From positions 2,704,001 through 2,768,000 of the forward strand of contig NZ_CP029425.2 of NCBI RefSeq assembly GCF_002278135.3: a stretch of 64,000 bases of DNA, written 5' to 3'. How positions within the stretch are numbered: the stretch's first letter is position 1; every line of letters starts with the position of its first letter. The translations under genes and the position numbers were made by a program. This DNA comes from Bradyrhizobium ottawaense. Lineage in GTDB: Bacteria; Pseudomonadota; Alphaproteobacteria; Rhizobiales; Xanthobacteraceae. Under the pieces are notes generated by a model that saw nothing but the letters and a program-made list of their open reading frames with translations, searched no databases and was not told where the DNA came from. This document shows, piece by piece, positions 8,573-15,947 of this stretch.

Positions 8573-8902
8573 ATGAACACGAAACGTTCCGTTCTTGCTG
8601 CCTGCGCGATCCTGGCGTTGAGCGCCGGCGTCGCGGTCGCCGGCCCGTGCAACACGGGCAGCGCCAGCACTGACAAGGATGCCGGTTCTGGTCCCGTGAC
8701 GGTGGGCGCAGCGCAGTCGCCCTCGTCCAGTTCAGCGGGCGACACCAGCCAGCATCCGCCGACCAGCACGATGAACCGTGCAAGTGGCGAAACGCCGGCT
8801 TCATCCGAAGATGCGCAGCGGCAGATGCAGAGCCAGCCGACGGCGGCTCAGCGGGCCGAAGGTGCCAAGCCGGACGCCGCAATGGCCGACAAGGGCTGCT
8901 GA
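8573..8902 (+). CDS. Small secreted protein of unknown function in the lanthanide cluster
   Basis: A 109-residue product with a clear signal peptide (VLAACAILALSAGVAVA). The mature part is low-complexity, rich in Ser, Ala, Gln and Pro, and has two cysteines, one right after the signal cleavage site (GPCNTGS) and one as the last residue (DKGC). No fold is recognisable and it is probably disordered. GAGGAG at 8561-8566 places the start at 8573; an ATG two codons earlier is possible. It lies between lanM and pqqA in the same direction, so a role in metal handling or in the dehydrogenase system is plausible but unproven. Confidence 0.7.
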   Translation: MNTKRSVLAACAILALSAGVAVAGPCNTGSASTDKDAGSGPVTVGAAQSPSSSSAGDTSQHPPTSTMNRASGETPASSEDAQRQMQSQPTAAQRAEGAKPDAAMADKGC

Positions 8903-9130
8903 CGGCGACGTGCCATTCGTGTCGATTCGACGTGCGGTGCGTCGCACAAGACGGTGTCTCGCAGGTCGTGCTTGACCAAGAGGGAACTGGCTTTGTCCGA
9001 GAGAGAAACGCAGCCGCGAAGAATCGACACGGACGCGCTCGGCAGGCGAATCGAGGCTTGAACTGCAACTGACGCAGCCCTAGGTTTTGCGCCGCGCGAT
9101 GTCGCGCTCAATACCTTGGGGAGACCCCGA

Positions 9131-9211
9131 ATGGCTTGGAAAGCTCCGAAGATCGTGGAAGTGCCGGTCGGCATGGAAATCAACATGTACGCCTGCGCTG
9201 CGCGCAAGTAA
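9131..9211 (+). CDS. pqqA: PqqA, precursor peptide of the PQQ cofactor
   Basis: A 26-residue peptide beginning MAWKAPKIVEVPVGMEINMY. It contains the invariant Glu16-x-x-x-Tyr20 pair whose side chains PqqE cross-links to build PQQ. Length and N-terminal MxWxxPxI/V pattern match the family. The codons run without break to a TAA stop at 9211. GGGGAG lies about 8 bases upstream. The usual pqqBCDE genes do not follow; the next gene encodes an outer-membrane-like protein. It is therefore an orphan precursor copy, perhaps supplementing a main pqq operon elsewhere. At 81 bases it is easily overlooked in annotation. Confidence 0.93.
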   Translation: MAWKAPKIVEVPVGMEINMYACAARK

Positions 9212-9455
9212 GACTGACGACCTGCCGCGGCTTTGACGGTGAACGCCGTCGAAGCCGTGGCAGTGTCGGATCCCGAGCCTGGCATCATTGTGCTTCTTGC
9301 CACCGACGCGATGATACGCCTGCGATGAAACGCCTGCGCAGGCTGCAATCATCTTCTTTCAAAATCTAGACCACGCTCTTGCTGCAGTGTGTTACGCTGA
9401 TGGCCGGTCAGCGCTGCTGCCGCATCAAAGCGGCGCGCGCCTTCGGGGTACGGGG

Positions 9456-10325
9456 ATGCGCGGCGGAGCTCGCAGATTTCTGATGGTGATTGCCTGCGCG
9501 GTCGCGCTGATACCGACGCATGGGCACGCCGAGGAGGGCTTCGATACCGAGCACATCTTCGGCTTCATGATCGGCACCGATGTCGGCAATCCCGGCGAGC
9601 GCGAATTCCAGAGCCAGACGACGGGGCGCTTCGGCAAGGGCGGCGGCACCTATCGCGCTCTTGAGAAAGAGGTCGAGATCGAGATCGTGCCGCTGCCGAA
9701 CTTCCGCATCGAGGTCGGCGCCGCCGCCAGCTTGCACGATATCACCGGCGTCCCCGACATCGACGACCGCCGTCAGATCAACTTCCAGGGCGCCTCGCTC
9801 GACCTGCGTTATCGCCTGCTCGACCGCGAGCGCGCGCCGTTCGGCCTCACCATCGCCGCCGAGCTCCACGGCGACCGCATCGACGAGACCAGCGGCGCGA
9901 AGGGGCGGATGTACGGCACGGAATTCACCCTCGCCATCGACCGCGAGCTCATCCCGAACTTTGCCATCGGCGCCCTCAACCTGATCTATCAACCGGAATG
10001 GGCGCGCTTCGAGGTGGCGGGGCAGTCCGAGAAGAGTTCGACGATCGGTGCGGCGTTCGCCGGCCTGGTGCGCGTGCGGCCCAACATGCTGCTCGGCGGG
10101 GAGCTGCGCTACTTCCGGCAATATGAAGGCATCGGCCTCGGCGAGTTTTCAGGCCAGGCCCTGTTCGTCGGCCCGACCGCCTATTTCCAGCTCTCCGAGC
10201 GCTCGCGGCTGACCTTGAGCTGGAGCATGCAGGCCTGGGGCCGGCCGGCCGGAGCGGGCGGCAATCTCGACCTCGTCAATTTCGAGCGCCACCAGGCCCG
10301 GATGGTGTTCGGCGTCAATTTTTAG
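9456..10325 (+). CDS. Exported beta-rich protein, probable outer-membrane barrel
   Basis: A 289-residue protein with a signal peptide (RRFLMVIACAVALIPTHGHAEE). The rest is a run of alternating polar/apolar strands ending in Phe (RMVFGVNF), a usual outer-membrane barrel terminus. Strands such as LRYRLLDRERAPFGLTIAAEL and TAYFQLSERSRLTLSWSMQAW support this. The ATG at 9456 is chosen because it directly precedes the signal peptide; in-frame sequence upstream is unlikely to be coding. I recognise no named family. Its place after lanM and pqqA suggests a role in the periplasm/outer membrane of the alcohol-oxidation system. Confidence 0.75.
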   Translation: MRGGARRFLMVIACAVALIPTHGHAEEGFDTEHIFGFMIGTDVGNPGEREFQSQTTGRFGKGGGTYRALEKEVEIEIVPLPNFRIEVGAAASLHDITGVPDIDDRRQINFQGASLDLRYRLLDRERAPFGLTIAAELHGDRIDETSGAKGRMYGTEFTLAIDRELIPNFAIGALNLIYQPEWARFEVAGQSEKSSTIGAAFAGLVRVRPNMLLGGELRYFRQYEGIGLGEFSGQALFVGPTAYFQLSERSRLTLSWSMQAWGRPAGAGGNLDLVNFERHQARMVFGVNF

Positions 10326-10478
10326 CAGAGAGCGTCGTCATGCCCGGGCTTTGCCTTGCCTGGGAGCCCGGGAAGAGCCAGTTCCCGCCCCATTTCTCGC
10401 CCGGATCTGAAACTTCCGCTTCCGTGGTACGTAACCTTTCGTGCTAATCTTGACCGCCACTTGCGAGAGGATCCCGGC

Positions 10479-10688
10479 ATGAACCCGATTGACCTGGTGG
10501 TGACTGTGTGTGCGGTGCTCTCGCCTGCGACCTGCGAGGAACAGCATTTGATGTTCAACTATGGTGGGTCGCCGCGGCAATGCGCGATGGCCGCGCCCCC
10601 CTATATCGCGCAATGGGTCGGCGACCATCCGAAATGGCAGGCGGTGCGGTGGCGCTGCGAATATCCGCACCCGAACGACAAGGCGTGA
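10479..10688 (+). CDS. Small cysteine-containing protein, function unknown
   Basis: A 69-residue protein starting MNPIDLVVTVCAVLSPATCEE, with four cysteines (near residues 11, 19, 35 and 60). The N-terminus is a short apolar stretch that could be an uncleaved or weak signal; disulfides would fit a periplasmic location. The start at 10479 follows GAGAGG. Similar small Cys-bearing exported proteins are common in rhizobia, but I cannot assign a function. It converges with the gene on the other strand ending at 10698. Confidence 0.6.
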   Translation: MNPIDLVVTVCAVLSPATCEEQHLMFNYGGSPRQCAMAAPPYIAQWVGDHPKWQAVRWRCEYPHPNDKA

Positions 10689-10697
10689 GGCGTCTCG

Positions 10698-11045
10698 CTA
10701 CTTGCTGCAGTCCTTCAGATCCTTGTCGGCGATCGAGAACACCGCATCCGCCCTGATCTCGATGTCGCGAACGACGCACTGCCGCGCACTGGGATAGCTG
10801 ACCTTGGCGTCGTAGCGGCCCGGCTCGACGCCGGTGATGCGCAGCCGCTCGTCGTGGTCGACCTCCTTGTCCTTGTCGTTCAAGCACTGGTTCGGGCCCC
10901 AGTCGGTCTTGCCGGCGGGCGAGAGCTGGAAGCCGGAGATCGTCTCCGTCGTCAGGTTCCAGAGCCTAATGCCCTTGCCCTTGGCCTGCGCGGCGGCTTC
11001 GCCGGCAAGCGTCAACGACGCGATCAAAGCTAGAACCCAACGCAT
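10698..11045 (-). CDS. Small secreted protein, function unknown
   Basis: A 115-residue exported protein. The signal peptide (MRWVLALIASLTLAGEAAAQ) precedes a compact domain: IRLWNLTTETISGFQLSPAGK, then NQCLNDKDKEVDHDERLRITG, with YDAKVSYPSARQCVVRDIEI further on. It has a few conserved-looking Cys (about 54, 90 and 113). The ATG at 11045 follows TGGGAGGA. It lies 26 bases downstream of the pentapeptide-repeat gene in the same direction and is likely co-transcribed. Related proteins are often found beside quinoprotein genes, but I know no function. Confidence 0.72.
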   Translation of the reverse strand: MRWVLALIASLTLAGEAAAQAKGKGIRLWNLTTETISGFQLSPAGKTDWGPNQCLNDKDKEVDHDERLRITGVEPGRYDAKVSYPSARQCVVRDIEIRADAVFSIADKDLKDCSK

Positions 11046-11071
11046 CAGCCAGTCCTCCCAAAGGCGGGCCA

Positions 11072-11878
11072 TCATTCCCTGATCAGGCGCTCGCGGTTCC
11101 TTGCCTTGTCGAAATTTTTGGCGCGGTCAAGGCCGTTCAGTGCAATCAGCTTCGCCGAGACGAGATCGGCGCCGTCGAAATCGGCGTCGATGACGATCGC
11201 GCCCGTCAGATCGGCTCCGCCGAGTTGGGCGTTCTTCAGTGATGCGCCGCTCAGATCGGCGCTCCTGAGGACTGCGAATTCGAGGTCGACGCGCGACAAA
11301 TCGGCGTTGCGCGCGTTCAGCCGTTCCAGATTGGCGGATCTCAGCACCGCGCGCATCAGCCCCATCGACTGGTTGCGCATATCGGCGCCCAGATTCGCGT
11401 CCGCGATCGAAGCGCCGACCAGGCTTGCGCCGGTGAGATCGGCAGCGATGCGCGCTCCTGACAGGTTCGCGCCGTCGAGACGCGCGCGGGCCATTTGCGA
11501 GGCGAACAGATTGGCGCCCTTCAGGCTTGCGCCGGTAAGATCCGCATCCAGCAGCCACGCCTGATCGAGGATTGCACGGTCAAGCCTGGCGTCTCGGAGT
11601 ATTGTCTTGTTGAGCCGCGCGGCGCGGAAGACCGCGTTGGACAGGTCCAGCCCCGAGAGATCGAGGCCCGACAGGCGTTTGCCGGTGAAATCGGCAGGCT
11701 GCGCGGCGCTCGCTTTGGCCAGCACGGCCTCGACCTCTGGCCTGGTCATTTCGGACGAGACCATCGCGGGGGAGGTGAGGTCGACGTCGCGCATCATGTC
11801 CTGCGCGCCCGCCGTCATCGTGACGAGTGCAAGACCAAGCGTTGCCAGCGTTGAGAGGGCGACCGTCCGCGTCATCAT
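11072..11878 (-). CDS. Exported pentapeptide-repeat protein
   Basis: A 268-residue protein with a signal peptide (TLATLGLALVTMTAGAQ). From about residue 65 to 250 it is built of A(D/N)Lxx pentapeptides, such as LSGLDLSGLDLSNAVF, ADLTGASLKGANLFAS and GADLTGAIVIDADFDGADLV. These fold as a right-handed quadrilateral beta-helix. Most pentapeptide proteins are scaffolds or protein-binding surfaces; the role of a periplasmic one here is unknown. The neighbours are a NitT/TauT-type ABC transporter upstream and a small secreted protein downstream in the same direction. An alternative start is the second Met, at 11875. Confidence 0.88.
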   Translation of the reverse strand: MMTRTVALSTLATLGLALVTMTAGAQDMMRDVDLTSPAMVSSEMTRPEVEAVLAKASAAQPADFTGKRLSGLDLSGLDLSNAVFRAARLNKTILRDARLDRAILDQAWLLDADLTGASLKGANLFASQMARARLDGANLSGARIAADLTGASLVGASIADANLGADMRNQSMGLMRAVLRSANLERLNARNADLSRVDLEFAVLRSADLSGASLKNAQLGGADLTGAIVIDADFDGADLVSAKLIALNGLDRAKNFDKARNRERLIRE

Positions 11879-11923
11879 CGACTCCGCCGCCGGCCCAGTC
11901 TAGCACGTCCGCCAGGCGACCGG

Positions 11924-12649
11924 CTATGAGACATCTCGCTCAGTGCGGTCGCCTTGAGTTCGTTGGGCGAGGCCGGCCTTGATCGCCGCAATCTCGGCTT
12001 CGCCGCGTCTGTCGCGCGGGATGCCGATAGGCACCTCGGCCACGATACGCGCGGGGCGCGGCGACAAGAAGAACAGGCGGTCGCCGAGGCGAACCGCGTC
12101 ATCGAAACTGTGGGTGACAAGCAGCGTCATCACCGGACGGCTGGCCACCAGCGTCGCGATCTCGTCGCGCAAGCGGCCGGCGAGCGCGTCGTCGAGCGAG
12201 GCGAGGGGCTCGTCGAGCACGAGGAGATCGGGCTCGACTGCGAAAGCGCGGGCAAGCGCGACGCGCCGGGCAAGGCCGAGCGACAACTCGCCGGGAAAGT
12301 GGCTGCGATGCGCTTCCAGCTCCAGAATCCTGAACAGCTCGGACAGCTTCGCCTCGGTCACGTCGGGCGCCGCCAGCCGCACATTCTGCTCCACCGAACG
12401 CCACGGCAGCAGCCGCGGCTCCTGAAACACCATGCCGATCCGCGCCTGCGGTGGACGCGCAACGTGGCCCCTGAAATCGCTATCGAGCCCCAGGATGATG
12501 CGCAGCATCGTGCTCTTGCCGCAACCGGAGGGACCGATGAGCACGCCGACCTCGCCGGATTGAAGCGCGAATTTGAGCGGCGCCAGCACCTCGTGCGTTC
12601 CGCCCGCGGCACTCCTGAACGTCTTGCCTGTGATCTCGAGCTCAAGCCG
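11924..12649 (-). CDS. NitT/TauT-type ABC transporter ATP-binding protein
   Basis: A 241-residue nucleotide-binding subunit. The Walker A motif is GPSGCGKST, the Q-loop is MVFQEPRLLPW, and Walker B is LLVLDEPLASLD with the switch His in VTHSFDDA. The signature motif reads LSLGLARRVALARA, where the usual LSGGxxQR is degenerate (LSLGLARR). A GTG start at 12649 overlaps the permease stop by 8 bases, giving coupled translation; no better ATG is available. The closest well-known relatives are SsuB, TauB and NrtD (sulfonate, taurine, nitrate). The transported solute is unknown. It forms an operon with the permease and binding protein upstream. Confidence 0.9.
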   Translation of the reverse strand, partial: RLELEITGKTFRSAAGGTHEVLAPLKFALQSGEVGVLIGPSGCGKSTMLRIILGLDSDFRGHVARPPQARIGMVFQEPRLLPWRSVEQNVRLAAPDVTEAKLSELFRILELEAHRSHFPGELSLGLARRVALARAFAVEPDLLVLDEPLASLDDALAGRLRDEIATLVASRPVMTLLVTHSFDDAVRLGDRLFFLSPRPARIVAEVPIGIPRDRRGEAEIAAIKAGLAQRTQGDRTERDVS

Positions 12650-13379
12650 CACGGGGGCGCCACCTGTTTGCGCGGGCTTCGAACGGCTGCACCAGCAAGG
12701 TCTCGATGACGAGCACGACCGCGGCAAAGGTCAGCGAATAGGCGAGCAGCCGCGGCGTGTCGAACAGCTGGAAAGCGACGCCGATCTCGAAGCCGACGCC
12801 GTTCGGACGTCCCAAGAGCTCGGCGACCAGCACGATCTTCCACACCAGCGACAGTCCGGAACGGGCCGAGGCTGCGATGTAAGGCGCAAGCTGAGGCAGC
12901 ACGACATGGCGGAACGCGCGCCAGCGCGGCATCGCGAACACGCTCGCCATCTCGTCGAGCGAGCGGTCGAGCGCGCGGGTGCCCTCGCGCAGGGTGACGA
13001 CCGCGGTCGGCAGCTTGTTGATGGCGATCGCCGCGATCGCGGCGGCCTCGGTCAGGCCGGCCCAGATATAGGCCAGCACGATCACGACCAGCGCGGGCAA
13101 ATTGAGTAGCAGGATCAACCAGGGATCGCCGAGCTTATCCGCGAGCCTGACCCGTCCCATCAGGTAGCCGATGGCGCTGCCGAGCGACATCGCCAGCACG
13201 AAGGCGAGGGTCACGCGCGCCAGCGTGGCGCCGAGATGCAGGAACAGCGCGCCAGATGAGGCTTCCGCGATCATCACCTCGAGCACGGCCGGCGGGGAGG
13301 GCAGCTTCGCGCCGCCGACGAACAGCGCGGCAATCCACCAGATCGCGAGAAACAGGGCGAACGACAGAAGACGCAGCAC
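12642..13379 (-). CDS. NitT/TauT-type ABC transporter permease
   Basis: A 245-residue inner-membrane subunit with about six membrane segments. The binding-protein-dependent transport EAA-like loop is seen in DEMASVFAMPRWRAFRHVVLP followed by QLAPYIAASARSGLSLVWKI, typical of SsuC/TauC. A GTG start at 13379 lies one base after the stop of the binding-protein gene; no ATG is well placed. The gene order binding protein-permease-ATPase is a complete importer. It is embedded in the quinoprotein/lanthanide locus, so the substrate may serve that pathway, but this is inference. Confidence 0.9.
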   Translation of the reverse strand: MLRLLSFALFLAIWWIAALFVGGAKLPSPPAVLEVMIAEASSGALFLHLGATLARVTLAFVLAMSLGSAIGYLMGRVRLADKLGDPWLILLLNLPALVVIVLAYIWAGLTEAAAIAAIAINKLPTAVVTLREGTRALDRSLDEMASVFAMPRWRAFRHVVLPQLAPYIAASARSGLSLVWKIVLVAELLGRPNGVGFEIGVAFQLFDTPRLLAYSLTFAAVVLVIETLLVQPFEARANRWRPRAA

Positions 13380-13380
13380 C

Positions 13381-14415
13381 TCAATCTCCGGGGACCGCGT
13401 GATAGAACGTGCCCGGATCGAGCTCGGCCGCCGGGCCGACGAGGTCGCGGCCGCCGATCTCGGCCAGCACGCGGTAAAGCACGCGCGCGTCTTTCTCCTC
13501 GTCGTCGATGCTCCGGCGCGGAATACCGTCGCGATAGCGGTCGCGATAGGTCTTGAGCATGGCTGCGTCGGACGTGCCGGTGAGCGGCGCGATCTTGTCC
13601 CAGGCTGCATCCGAGGTCACCAGCAGCTGCTTGGCCTTGCGCGTCATCGCGATGAATCGCGCCACGGCGTCGCGATGGCTCGCGGCCCAATTCTCGTCGA
13701 AGACATAGCCGACGGCGGAGACCGCGCCTTTGGCACCGAGCTTCGGCAGAATGTCCTCGATGCCGGCGAGGCGGCGAAATCCCTTGGCCTCGAGCTGGGC
13801 ACAGAAATTCCAGAAATTGAGGCTCGCCTCCATCTCGCCGTCGAGCGCCTTGGCGGCGATCAGGGGCGGGGCGCCGTAGGCGATGGTCGCCTCCGACTTC
13901 AGGTCGATGCCGTCCTGCTTCATGCTCGCCTGGAGCAGCAGCCAGCTCTTGTCGATCGCCCCGCCGGCGACCGCCAGCTTGCGCCCCTTCAGGTCGGCGA
14001 GCGTCTTGATCGGAGAGGATGCGGGTACCATCACTGCGCCGAGCGCGCTGGAATAGGGATAGAAGGTGAGCTTGGCACCGAGCGCGCGCTCGCGCGACAC
14101 CCACAGCCAGTCTGACAGGATGATGTCGGCGCTGCCTGCGCGCATCGCGATCTTGCCGGCCTCGGTGCTCGCGAGCTCGGTGACCTCGAGCGAAAGGCCC
14201 GCCTCCTTGTCGAGGCCGCTCGCGCGGATCGCGGCCAGCTCCCAGGAGAATGTTCCGGTTTTCTGCACCGCAAGGCGGATCGAATCCGCGGCGCGGCCGG
14301 GTGCGGCCAGCGATAGCGCCAGCGTCGTCGCGAGCGCCAATGTTCGACCAAGTGCCCTTATCACGCCAAGTGCCCTTATCACGCCAAGTGCCCTTATCAC
14401 GCCAAGTGCTCTCAT
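13381..14415 (-). CDS. NitT/TauT-type ABC transporter substrate-binding protein
   Basis: A 344-residue periplasmic binding protein. After the signal region (LALATTLALSLAAPGRAAD) the mature part has SIRLAVQKTGTFSWELAAI, then GKIAMRAGSADIILSDWLWV and DLKGRKLAVAGGAIDKSWLL, the pattern of NMT1/SsuA-like proteins. The start at 14415 is preferred: it is preceded by AAGGTG and leaves room for a promoter against the divergent gene. An in-frame ATG at 14466 is an alternative. Oddly, the N-terminal region consists of a near-perfect sixfold-residue repeat (ALGVIR) encoded by 18-base tandem repeats. The ligand is unknown. Confidence 0.88.
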   Translation of the reverse strand: MRALGVIRALGVIRALGVIRALGRTLALATTLALSLAAPGRAADSIRLAVQKTGTFSWELAAIRASGLDKEAGLSLEVTELASTEAGKIAMRAGSADIILSDWLWVSRERALGAKLTFYPYSSALGAVMVPASSPIKTLADLKGRKLAVAGGAIDKSWLLLQASMKQDGIDLKSEATIAYGAPPLIAAKALDGEMEASLNFWNFCAQLEAKGFRRLAGIEDILPKLGAKGAVSAVGYVFDENWAASHRDAVARFIAMTRKAKQLLVTSDAAWDKIAPLTGTSDAAMLKTYRDRYRDGIPRRSIDDEEKDARVLYRVLAEIGGRDLVGPAAELDPGTFYHAVPGD

Positions 14416-14420
14416 CACCT
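14349..14420. repeat. 18-base tandem repeat in the signal-peptide region
   Basis: Unit CAAGTGCCCTTATCACGC occurs three times exactly (14349-14366, 14367-14384, 14385-14402) and a fourth time with changes (14403-14420). It encodes repeated ALGVIR on the minus strand at the very N-terminus of the binding protein. Because 18 is a multiple of three, copy-number change would lengthen or shorten the leader without breaking the frame. Confidence 0.95.
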
Positions 14421-14502
14421 TGTGAGCCGTTTCCTCTGATAGAGTGCTTTTCAGGACAATACGCATAGCATAGCTTTGCTCGCAACCCGCGGGAGGATGC
14501 GC

Positions 14503-14862
14503 ATGAAACTGGCCGGACAGCTACGACCGATTGTCGCCGCATTGACGGTGCTGGCGGCGACCGCGTGCGTGGCGCGGGCCGAGGAGGCCAATGATTATCC
14601 GACGTCGGCGCGCGCGGAGTACGTCTATGGCTGCATGAAGGCCAATGGCGAGAGTCGGCAGTCGATCGAGCAATGTTCCTGCTCGATCGACGTGGTGGCC
14701 TCGATCGTCACCTATGAGCGCTACGTGACCGCCGAGACCGCGCTCAGCATGTCCCAGGTCCGCGGCAATCTCGGCGTCCAGTTCCGCACCTCCGAGCAGG
14801 CGAACACGGCAGTGAACGATTTGCGGCGGGCGCAGGCGGAAGCCGAGGTGAGGTGTTTCTAG
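14503..14862 (+). CDS. Small secreted protein, function unknown
   Basis: A 119-residue exported protein. The signal peptide (LRPIVAALTVLAATACVARAEE) precedes a small domain with four cysteines (CMKANG, CSCSID and a C-terminal RCF). The pattern YVYGCMKANGESRQSIEQCSCSIDV recurs in many alphaproteobacterial secreted proteins of unknown function. The ATG at 14503 has GGGAGG six bases upstream; an ATG two codons earlier is less well spaced. It diverges from the ABC binding-protein gene. No function can be assigned. Confidence 0.75.
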   Translation: MKLAGQLRPIVAALTVLAATACVARAEEANDYPTSARAEYVYGCMKANGESRQSIEQCSCSIDVVASIVTYERYVTAETALSMSQVRGNLGVQFRTSEQANTAVNDLRRAQAEAEVRCF

Positions 14863-14886
14863 CTATAGCCGCGGAAACGGTGCAAT

Positions 14887-15027
14887 CCCTTCTCCCCTTG
14901 TGGGAGAAGGTGGCGCGGAGCGCCGGATGAGGGGTATCTCACCGCGCGCTCATCTGAGGAGAAAGACCCCTCACCCGTCTCGCCGCTATGCGGCGAGCCA
15001 CCCTCTCCCACAAGGGGAGAGGGGAAT
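14887..15027. repeat. Intergenic palindromic repeat
   Basis: A long imperfect inverted repeat. The left arm CCTTCTCCCCTTGTGGGAGA is matched by the right arm with CTCTCCCACAAGGGGAGAGG, and the arms enclose ATGAGGGGTATCTC/GACCCCTCACCC. It lies between convergent genes and could fold into a large hairpin. Related arms (CCCTCACCC, CTCTCCCCGC) occur near 37575-37745 and 53318-53461, so it belongs to a dispersed family. Confidence 0.85.
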
Positions 15028-15045
15028 TAGCATAAGCGGTGCTAG

Positions 15046-15870
15046 CTACGTCCCCGGCTTCTCCACATCCCACTCATTCCGGAACACGTGCCCATCCGTG
15101 TCCTTTGCTTCCGCGCGGAAACGCTTGGCGCCGTTGGAGACATAGGTGAAGCGCAGATTGGGATCTTCCGAGATCGAGATGCCGCCTTCCATCGACAGCA
15201 CCGGGCTGTCGTCCTGCGTCAGCTTCAGCTGGTTGACGAAGAAGGCGGGAATGTAGAGCTGCGTGACCTGGTCCATCTGCAGGCCGGAATTGTTGGGATG
15301 GCCGATCATGATCTGCGCTTCGCGGATGCGGCTCGCGGGCGCTTCCTCGCGCACAAATTGCCTGTAGCGCATCTGGCCGAGCCGGTTTTGCGCCTCCTCG
15401 GCGTTCTTTCCTGCCGGTGCCGAGCAGCCGCCGGAGGCTTTCACATAGACTTTCGAGACATAGAGCTGGCCGTCGCTGAGCTCGGCCACCGCGTGCACAT
15501 CGGTGTAATTGTTGACACGCACGCGCGTCGAGATCTCGGTGACATTGGCATCGGAGCCGAGCTCGAACTTCGCGGCCATCGGCGCCGGGTTACGGTCGAT
15601 CACGAGCGTGATCGAACGGATACGGCGACTGTCTGCGGGCGACAGCTTGCTGCGCAGGGTCACCGGCACGATCGCCGCGTCCTCTGCGCGATACGGCATC
15701 TCGATGCCGATCACGCCGCTGCCGTCGTTCATCGCACGGCTATTGAAGATGTCCTGCACCAGGCCCGGCCAGGGATCGTCGGCCTCTTCAGCCTGCGCCG
15801 GCACGGCGAAGGCGATGCCGAGCAGTGCAGCGATCAAGGGCAGGTGGCGTGTCCATCGGGTCATGGTCAT
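15046..15870 (-). CDS. Quinoprotein dehydrogenase-associated SoxYZ-like carrier protein
   Basis: A 274-residue periplasmic protein with a signal peptide ending near residue 27 (PAQAEE). The first part (to about residue 150) resembles SoxY and includes the sulfur-carrier-like Cys in SGGCSAP. In true SoxY the Cys is near the C-terminus in GGCGG; here SoxZ-like sequence follows (MIGHPNNSGLQMD, VFRNEWDVEKPGT). Single-chain SoxYZ fusions of this kind occur beside PQQ dehydrogenases with a metallohydrolase, as here with the next gene. The start at 15870 follows GGAGG closely; Met at 15864 has better spacing. The exact role is not established. Confidence 0.88.
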   Translation of the reverse strand: MTMTRWTRHLPLIAALLGIAFAVPAQAEEADDPWPGLVQDIFNSRAMNDGSGVIGIEMPYRAEDAAIVPVTLRSKLSPADSRRIRSITLVIDRNPAPMAAKFELGSDANVTEISTRVRVNNYTDVHAVAELSDGQLYVSKVYVKASGGCSAPAGKNAEEAQNRLGQMRYRQFVREEAPASRIREAQIMIGHPNNSGLQMDQVTQLYIPAFFVNQLKLTQDDSPVLSMEGGISISEDPNLRFTYVSNGAKRFRAEAKDTDGHVFRNEWDVEKPGT

Positions 15871-15880
15871 GATCCTCCGA

Positions 15881-15924
15881 GTCAGCGAAGCTGATCTCGT
15901 TCCGGAGTCAGCGAAGCTGATCTC
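15881..15924. repeat. Duplicated small hairpin between SoxYZ-like and metallohydrolase genes
   Basis: GTCAGCGAAGCTGATCTC occurs at 15881-15898 and again at 15907-15924. Each copy contains the dyad TCAGC-GAA-GCTGA, a stable triloop hairpin. They lie upstream of the SoxYZ-like start, in the short gap after the metallohydrolase stop, and may act in RNA stability or processing. This is inference from structure. Confidence 0.75.
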
Positions 15925-15947
15925 CTGCGCCTATCGTAGCGCGCCTG

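Noticed and set aside
14349..14420. Short regularly spaced repeats as a CRISPR array
   Set aside because: Units are 18 bases, directly adjacent without spacers, and lie inside a coding leader; not CRISPR.
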